From: Candidatus Neomicrothrix sp. UBA2983
GTDB taxonomy: Bacteria; Actinomycetota; Acidimicrobiia; Acidimicrobiales; MedAcidi-G1
Assembly (NCBI GenBank): GCA_002346745.1
Contig: DEAL01000033.1
Coordinates: forward strand, 13,847-77,846
DNA: 64,000 nt
Reading direction: 5' to 3'
In this document: piece by piece, positions 59,064 to 64,000 of the stretch
Layout: each line of letters opens with the position of its first letter
Numbering within the stretch: position 1 is the stretch's first letter
Notes under the pieces: model-generated
The model's database searches: none
What the model saw: the letters and a program-made list of their open reading frames with translations, nothing else
What the model was told of the DNA's origin: nothing
Program-made: the position numbers and the translations under genes

Positions 59064-60350
59064 TCAGGCACCCGGACCGACGACCGCCACAGTGGCGTCC
59101 GGGGCCAGCACCTCGGCGAGCACCGCGTTGACCTCGTCAAGGCGGATCGCCCGGAGGCGTTCGACGAACTCCTCCAGCGGCTCGACCCGCCCGTACAGGC
59201 TCTGGCCGTTGCCGAGCCTCGTCATGCGGCTGCCCGAGTCCTCGAGGCCCAGCAGGCGTGCGCCCTCGAAGCCCCGGCGTGCGATCTCGAGCTCGTCGGC
59301 GGTGATGCCGTCGGCAGCCACCTCGGCCACCTCGGTCTCGACCACCCGACGCAGCTCGCCGGCCCGGTCCGGGTCGGTGGCGGCGTGGACGGTCAGGGCG
59401 CCGGCGTCGCCGTACAGGTGCGGGCCGGCGAACACGCTGTAGGCGAGTCCCCGGTCCTCGCGGACGGCCTGGAAGAGCCGGCTGGAAAGACCACCGCCCA
59501 GCACGTGGGTGCCCAGCGCCAGGGCGCGCCGGCGGGGATCGTGGCGGTCGAGCGAGCGCCACCCCCACGCCACGTGCACGGCCTCGGTCGGCCGGCGCAG
59601 CGTGCGGCCCTCCGTGGGCAGCCGGTCGGGCGGCGTGCGCACCGGTGCCTCGCCGCCACCACGGTCGGCGAATGCCGCGGCGACCCGTTCGACCAGGCGA
59701 CCGTGGTCCACGGCGCCGGCCGCCGCCAGCACCAGGTTGGGCGCCCGGTACCAACGGTCGTGGAAGGCGGCGATCGACCTGCGGTCCAGCGCCTCGACGG
59801 TCTCCCGGGTGCCGAGGACCTCCCGGCCCAGGGCGTGGCCCGGGAACAGCGCCTCCTCGAGCAGCGTGGCCGCCACGTCGCCCGGATCGTCCTCCTGGAG
59901 ATTGAGCTCCTCGAGGATCACCCGGCGCTCGGTCTCGACGTCTTCGGGGCGCAACGCCGGGTCGCAGAGGACGTCGCCCAGCAGGTCGACGGCGAGATCC
60001 TGGCCGTCTGCCGGGAGGCGGGCGTAGAAGGCCGTGAACTCCTTGCCGGTCGCCGCGTTCATCTCGCCACCGGAGGCGTCGACCAGCTCGGCGATAGCAC
60101 GGGCGGACCGCCGCTCGGTCCCCTTGAAGAGCAGGTGCTCGAGGAAGTGCGACGCCCCGGACGCCCAGTCGGGCTCGTCCCGGCTGCCGACGCCGACCCA
60201 GACGCCCACCGAGACGGAGTGCGCCCCCGCCCAGTGCTCGGAGACGACGGTCGGGCCGTCGTCGACGAAGGTCGTCTCGACCGTGGACGCGGGTTGCCCC
60301 GCGTCCACGGCCGAGACGTTCGGGCCCGTCGTCCGGGCCCCGTCGGTCAA
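59064..60350 (-). CDS. M16-family zinc protease (PepR/mitochondrial processing peptidase-like)
   Basis: A 428-residue zinc peptidase. The inverted zinc motif HxxEH is in ASHFLEHLLFKGT, with the third ligand Glu about 76 residues later (ERRVILEELNLQEDDP). The C-terminal half shows GGGLSSRLFQAVREDRGLAYSV, as in active M16B enzymes. It lies directly behind pnp, an order conserved in Bacillus and mycobacteria. The predicted start is TTG at 60350, five bases after the pnp stop; no better codon gives an intact N-terminus, but the start is uncertain. Confidence 0.9.
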   Translation of the reverse strand: MTDGARTTGPNVSAVDAGQPASTVETTFVDDGPTVVSEHWAGAHSVSVGVWVGVGSRDEPDWASGASHFLEHLLFKGTERRSARAIAELVDASGGEMNAATGKEFTAFYARLPADGQDLAVDLLGDVLCDPALRPEDVETERRVILEELNLQEDDPGDVAATLLEEALFPGHALGREVLGTRETVEALDRRSIAAFHDRWYRAPNLVLAAAGAVDHGRLVERVAAAFADRGGGEAPVRTPPDRLPTEGRTLRRPTEAVHVAWGWRSLDRHDPRRRALALGTHVLGGGLSSRLFQAVREDRGLAYSVFAGPHLYGDAGALTVHAATDPDRAGELRRVVETEVAEVAADGITADELEIARRGFEGARLLGLEDSGSRMTRLGNGQSLYGRVEPLEEFVERLRAIRLDEVNAVLAEVLAPDATVAVVGPGA

Positions 60351-60355
60351 GGCGC

Positions 60356-62797
60356 TCAGCGTCCCCGGCGGCGGCCGCCGCCACCGCCACCGCGGTTGGG
60401 GGCGGGTTTGCCGAGGTCGCCGTGCACGTTCTCGAGCTCCGAGGCGAAGGCGTCCTCGAAGCTGGCCTCGACGACGACCACGTCGTCGTCGGCGTTGCCG
60501 TTCGCCTCGGCGACCGGGGCCGCCTCGGCGATCGGGGCCTCCTCGGCGGCGGCGTCGTCGGCCGGGGCGGCGGGCGCCTCGTCGGCGATCGGGGCCTCCT
60601 CGGCGGCGGGCTTCTCGTCGCGCTGCGGGGCGTCCCCGGCGGGCTTGAGCGAGATCTTGCCGTTCGGGTCGACGTCCTCGACCACCACGTCGATCTCCTG
60701 GCCCAACTCGAGCACGTCCTCGACCTTGTCGATGCGCTTGCCGCCACCGAGCTTCGAGATGTGCACGAGGCCGTCACGGCCCGGGAGGATGTTCACGAAC
60801 GCCCCGAACTTGGTGATGTTGACCACCTTGCCGGCGTACCGGGCACCCACCTCGGCGGTGGGCGGGTCGACGATCAGCATGATCTGGCGCTTGGCCTCCT
60901 CGACCTTGGCCCGGTCGGGCGAGGCGATCGCCACCACGCCGACCATGCCGTCGTCGTCGACGCTGATGTCGGCGCCGGTCTCGGCCTGGATCGTGTTGAT
61001 CATCTTGCCCTTCGGGCCGATGACCTCGCCGATCTTCTCGACCGGGATCTCGAAGCTCTCGATCTTCGGGGCGTGCTCGCCGACGTCGGGCCGCGGCTCG
61101 GCGATGGCGCCGGCCATGACCTCGAGGATTGCCAGGCGAGCCTCCTTGGCCTGGTTCAGCGCACCGGCCAGGACGTCGGCGGGGATGCCGTCGATCTTGG
61201 TGTCGAGCTGCAGGGCGGTCACGAAGTCGGACGTGCCGGCCACCTTGAAGTCCATGTCGCCGAAGGCGTCCTCGGCACCGAGGATGTCGGTCAGCGTCAC
61301 GTACTGGCCCTCGTGGAGCACGAGGCCCATGGCGATGCCGGCCACCGGCGCCTTGATCGGCACACCGGCGTCCATGAGCGACAGGGTCGACGAGCAGACC
61401 GAGCCCATCGAGGTCGAGCCGTTCGACGACAGCACCTCGGAGACGAGGCGCAGCGTGTACGGGAACTCCTCGAAGCTCGGCACCACCGGGTACACGGCCC
61501 GCTCGGCGAGGGCGCCGTGGCCGATCTCGCGGCGCTTCGGGCCACGCATGAAGCCCGTCTCGCCCGTCGAGAACGGCGGGAAGTTGTAGTGGTGCATGTA
61601 GCGCTTGCGGTCGATCGGGTCGATGCCGTCGATCATCTGGTCCATGCGGCCGGTACCCAGGGTCGTGAAGTTGAGCACCTGGGTCTCGCCGCGCTGGAAC
61701 AGGCCCGAGCCGTGGGCGGTCGGGATGACCCCGACGTCCGACGACAGCGGACGGAGATCGGCCGGCCCGCGGCCGTCGATGCGGACGCCCTCGGACACGA
61801 TCCGCTGGCGGACCGCCGACTTGGTGACCGACCGGATGGCGGCGCCGATCTGGCGGTCGGCGTCCTCGACGTCGGCGAACTGCGACGCCAACTCCTCGAG
61901 CAGGGCGGCCTTGACGGCCGACTCGGCCTCGCCCCGCTCCGACTTGTCGGCGATGGCCTGCGTCTCGGCGATGCGCTCACGGCCGGCGGCGTCGACGGCG
62001 GCGAGGATCTCGTCGCTGTAGTCGACCGACACCGTGTAGTCCATGGTCGCGGGAGCCCCGACGGCGGCCACCAGCTCCATCTGGATCTCGATGACCTCGC
62101 GGATGAACTGCTTGGAGAACTCCAGGCCGTCGGCCAGCACGGCCTCGTCGACCTTGGGCGCACCGGCCTCGTAGACCTCCCAGGTGGCCTCCGTGCCGCC
62201 GGCCTCGACCATCATCACGGCGACGTCGCCGTCGTCGAGCAGGCGGCCGGCCACGACCATCTCGAACGCCGAGTCGGCGCCCTCCTCGTAGGTCGGGTGG
62301 GCGACCCACTCGCCGGCAGCCGACCAGGCGATGCGCACGGCGCCGACGGGGCCGTCGAACGGGATGCCCGACAGCATCAGGGCCGCCGAGGCGCCGTTGA
62401 GGGCCAGGACGTCGTGGGGGTTCTCCATGTCGGCGCCCATGACGGTGCCGACGATGTGGACCTCGTTGCGGAACCCGTCCGGGAACATCGGCCGCAGCGG
62501 GCGGTCGATGAGGCGGCAGGTCAGGATCGCCGACTCGGGCGCACGGCCCTCACGACGGAAGAACGAGCCGGGGATCTTGCCCGCGGCGTACATGCGCTCC
62601 TCGATGTCGACCGTCAGCGGGAAGAAGTCCGCCCCCGGTCGTGGCGCCTTGGCGCCGGTGGCCGTCACGAGGACGGTCGAGTTACCGAGCTGTGCAAGCA
62701 CGGCACCGCCGGCCAGGCCGGCAAGGCGACCAGTCTCGAACGAGATGGTCTTGTCGGTCCCGCTGAAAGTGTGCGAGACGCTCTGGGGATTGCTCAT
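60356..62797 (-). CDS. pnp: Polyribonucleotide nucleotidyltransferase (PNPase)
   Basis: An 813-residue phosphorolytic 3'-5' exoribonuclease. Two RNase PH domains are joined by a helical domain; the second, catalytic one has FMRGPKRREIGHGALAERA and GSSVCSST-like strands. KH (EVIGPKGKMINTIQAETG) and S1 (GKVVNITKFGAFVNILPG) domains follow. The tail beyond the S1 domain is about 75 residues, acidic, with near-repeats EEAPIADEAP and EEAPIAEAAP, then ends in a Gly/Arg-rich cluster. ATG at 62797 is preceded by AAGGAAA. It lies 267 bases after rpsO, which contain a strong hairpin. Confidence 0.96.
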   Translation of the reverse strand: MSNPQSVSHTFSGTDKTISFETGRLAGLAGGAVLAQLGNSTVLVTATGAKAPRPGADFFPLTVDIEERMYAAGKIPGSFFRREGRAPESAILTCRLIDRPLRPMFPDGFRNEVHIVGTVMGADMENPHDVLALNGASAALMLSGIPFDGPVGAVRIAWSAAGEWVAHPTYEEGADSAFEMVVAGRLLDDGDVAVMMVEAGGTEATWEVYEAGAPKVDEAVLADGLEFSKQFIREVIEIQMELVAAVGAPATMDYTVSVDYSDEILAAVDAAGRERIAETQAIADKSERGEAESAVKAALLEELASQFADVEDADRQIGAAIRSVTKSAVRQRIVSEGVRIDGRGPADLRPLSSDVGVIPTAHGSGLFQRGETQVLNFTTLGTGRMDQMIDGIDPIDRKRYMHHYNFPPFSTGETGFMRGPKRREIGHGALAERAVYPVVPSFEEFPYTLRLVSEVLSSNGSTSMGSVCSSTLSLMDAGVPIKAPVAGIAMGLVLHEGQYVTLTDILGAEDAFGDMDFKVAGTSDFVTALQLDTKIDGIPADVLAGALNQAKEARLAILEVMAGAIAEPRPDVGEHAPKIESFEIPVEKIGEVIGPKGKMINTIQAETGADISVDDDGMVGVVAIASPDRAKVEEAKRQIMLIVDPPTAEVGARYAGKVVNITKFGAFVNILPGRDGLVHISKLGGGKRIDKVEDVLELGQEIDVVVEDVDPNGKISLKPAGDAPQRDEKPAAEEAPIADEAPAAPADDAAAEEAPIAEAAPVAEANGNADDDVVVVEASFEDAFASELENVHGDLGKPAPNRGGGGGGRRRGR

Positions 62798-63029
62798 GAA
62801 GTTGTTTCCTTGGGTTGGTGTGGCCCCGGGGGTCCCTCCCCCGTGGCGAACCGACGATGCTGGGCGACCGCCGGCCTCCAGTTCCCAGTCGGATACCTCC
62901 CGACCCGCGTCCACCCCGAGGGTGCGCGGCCGAGCGGCACGCAACTGGCACTGACGGCCGCCGGCAATCCGGCGTCGTCGATCAGGTTGTCGGTGAACCC
63001 GCGATCCGCGGTCCGGCCCCGACGCGATC

Positions 63030-63051
63030 CGGACGGCCCGGAGGCCGTCCG
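63030..63051 (-). terminator. Hairpin between rpsO and pnp
   Basis: A perfect 9-bp stem (CGGACGGCC/GGCCGTCCG, four-base loop) begins 13 bases after the rpsO stop. There is no U tract, so it may be a partial terminator or an RNase III processing site, as known for rpsO-pnp messages in other bacteria. The remaining 230 bases before pnp hold no gene I can support. Confidence 0.5.
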
Positions 63052-63064
63052 ATGCGAATGCCTG

Positions 63065-63334
63065 CTAGCGCCGCAGCCCCAGCTTGGCGATGATCCCCCG
63101 ATAGCGCTCGACGTCATTGTCCATGACGTAGTCGAGCAGCCGCCGACGCTGGCCGACGAGCATCAGCAGGCCCCGCCGGCTGTGATGGTCCTTCTTGTGG
63201 ACCTTCAGGTGCTCGGTGAGGTGGTTGATGCGGTCGCTGAGCAACGCGATCTGCACTTCGGGAGAACCGGTGTCGGTCTCGTGCAGACGGTGCTCAACGA
63301 TCGTGTCGGCCTTGGGCGGCAGGTTGGTCGGCAT
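63065..63334 (-). CDS. rpsO: 30S ribosomal protein uS15
   Basis: An 89-residue S15, exact family length. Diagnostic segments are DTGSPEVQIALLSDRINHLT, HKKDHHSRRGLLMLVGQRRR and LLDYVMDNDVERYRGIIAKL. It binds 16S rRNA early in 30S assembly. The leader from the predicted start at about 63447 is about 113 nt and contains GC-rich hairpins, where S15 autoregulation could act. pnp follows, the usual bacterial pairing. Confidence 0.98.
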   Translation of the reverse strand: MPTNLPPKADTIVEHRLHETDTGSPEVQIALLSDRINHLTEHLKVHKKDHHSRRGLLMLVGQRRRLLDYVMDNDVERYRGIIAKLGLRR

Positions 63335-63424
63335 GGGATTCCTCGGGTGTCGGACCCGGCCTCCTGGGGCGCTGTGCGCCACCGGAAGCCATACGGCGGG
63401 CCGGAGGGTTCCTGTCCGACCCGA

Positions 63425-63442
63425 ACGACCCGGTCGGGTCGT
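63425..63442 (-). promoter_or_regulatory. Hairpin at the 5' end of the rpsO leader
   Basis: ACGACCC/GGGTCGT forms a 7-bp stem with a 4-base loop a few bases after the predicted transcript start. It could be an S15 autoregulation site or simply stabilise the message. Confidence 0.35.
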
Positions 63443-63454
63443 CCTCGGGGAGTA

Positions 63455-63460
63455 AGGCTA
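63455..63460 (-). promoter_or_regulatory. -10 hexamer of the rpsO promoter
   Basis: TAGCCT on the minus strand predicts a start near 63447 and a 113-nt leader, so rpsO is not leaderless. Confidence 0.5.
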
Positions 63461-63546
63461 GCGGTGGAACCCCGGACGCCCACCTGCCGGTGCCGTTGGC
63501 CACGCCCCTCTCCGGCAGCCGTCCGGATGACCCGGTCACGCCTGCG

Positions 63547-63552
63547 TACGCT
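63547..63552 (+). promoter_or_regulatory. -10 hexamer of leaderless promoter for the VOC gene
   Basis: TACGCT is followed by CTCCCC and the ATG at 63559. The 12 bases TACGCTCTCCCC are identical to those before the carboxylase operon GTG at 1386. Confidence 0.6.
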
Positions 63553-63558
63553 CTCCCC

Positions 63559-64000
63559 ATGGAGCCTGCCGTCGACCCGCCCGGCCGCCTCACCCACCTG
63601 GCACTGCCCTGCGGGGACCTGGACGCCTCGGCGGCCTGGTACGAGGCGCACACGCCACTGCGGGTCGTGCACCGCCGAACGGACCCCGACGGGCAGGTGG
63701 CGTGGATCGCCGAGCCCGAGCGGTCCGGCACCCCGTTCGTGCTGGTGCTGCTCGGCCCCCTCGAGGTGGATGCCGGTGCGCTGCCACAGGCCACGCTGGC
63801 GCCGTTCGCCCACCTCGGAATCGAGCTCGACAGCCGGAGGGCCGTCGACGAGGTCGCTGCCCGTGGGCGGGCCGCCGGCTGCCTCGCCTGGGAGCCCCAG
63901 GACCTGCCGGCACCCGTGGGCTACATCTGCGCCCTCGCCGACCCCGACGGAAATCTGGTGGAGTTCTCGCACGGCCAGGATGTGGCGGCCGTGGTGGAGG
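63559..64000 (+). CDS. VOC-superfamily (glyoxalase/bleomycin-resistance-like) protein, 3' end outside window
   Basis: The first 147 codons are visible. They encode a vicinal-oxygen-chelate domain: RLTHLALPCGDLDASAAWYE opens it, APFAHLGIELD begins the second beta-alpha unit, and ADPDGNLVEFSHG ends it with the usual metal-ligand Glu. Likely metal ligands are His in LTHLAL, His in FAHLGI and Glu in LVEFS. Such proteins are lyases, epimerases or dioxygenases; the function cannot be fixed. The start is set by a leaderless promoter. It is divergent from rpsO. Confidence 0.82.
   Translation, partial: MEPAVDPPGRLTHLALPCGDLDASAAWYEAHTPLRVVHRRTDPDGQVAWIAEPERSGTPFVLVLLGPLEVDAGALPQATLAPFAHLGIELDSRRAVDEVAARGRAAGCLAWEPQDLPAPVGYICALADPDGNLVEFSHGQDVAAVVE

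Noticed and set aside
62798..63064. Small protein between rpsO and pnp
   Set aside because: Available frames are short, Arg/Ser-rich and lack start signals; the stretch looks like untranslated leader with a hairpin.

Overview
The window is a very GC-rich actinobacterial chromosome segment with tightly packed genes. The arrangement rpsO-pnp-M16 peptidase-dapB-dapA-RNase J-ftsK-rimO-pgsA-cinA-recA-miaB-miaA-dapF-hflX-lexA/LysM matches the order I know from actinobacteria (the Mycobacterium tuberculosis Rv2783c-Rv2719c neighbourhood). The B12-dependent ribonucleotide reductase, the DUF222 remnant and the acyl-CoA and Ldh2-type catabolic genes suggest class Acidimicrobiia. That class assignment is inference; the phylum is secure.

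Layout. 1-0.6 kb: 5' part of an O-acetylhomoserine sulfhydrylase gene. 0.75-10.7 kb: an RDD membrane protein, then a coupled operon for a biotin-dependent acyl-CoA carboxylase, an AtuA-like protein, a TetR regulator, a TIGR03084-like protein, an enoyl-CoA hydratase and a ThDP enzyme, resembling acyclic-terpene (atu) utilisation. 10.7-14 kb: sulfurtransferase, amidase, zinc alcohol dehydrogenase. 14.1-14.9 kb: a scar made of an in-frame MFS/cupredoxin chimera, DUF222/HNH debris and tRNA-Gly(GCC). 15-18.6 kb: metX-metZ behind a SAM-type riboswitch, plus two small genes. 18.6-25 kb: solitary DNA adenine methyltransferase, DEAD-box helicase, alkyltransferase-like protein, class III cyclase, lgt, acyl-CoA dehydrogenase. 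25-31.4 kb: aldehyde dehydrogenase and a coupled operon with an unrecognised 570-residue protein, an atypical M19 dipeptidase, a DUF3726-like protein, an Ldh2-type oxidoreductase and a SnoaL-like protein. 31.4-36 kb: thymidine kinase, nrdJ, RibD-like reductase. 36-37 kb: divergent lexA and a YneA/Rv2719c-like LysM division inhibitor sharing four LexA boxes. 37-63.4 kb: the conserved housekeeping block, which contains dapE, dapD, dapC, dapF, dapA and dapB, the complete succinylase route to meso-diaminopimelate. 63.5 kb to the end: start of a VOC-family gene.

Regulation is unusually readable. At least 13 genes have a -10 hexamer of the form TANNNT ending exactly 6 or 7 bases before the annotated ATG/GTG, which predicts leaderless mRNAs. 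The three SOS promoters instead have long leaders and carry a LexA operator inside the -35/-10 spacer. Most other genes are coupled through GTGA/ATGA overlaps. I see no insertion sequence, CRISPR array, rRNA gene or replication origin.
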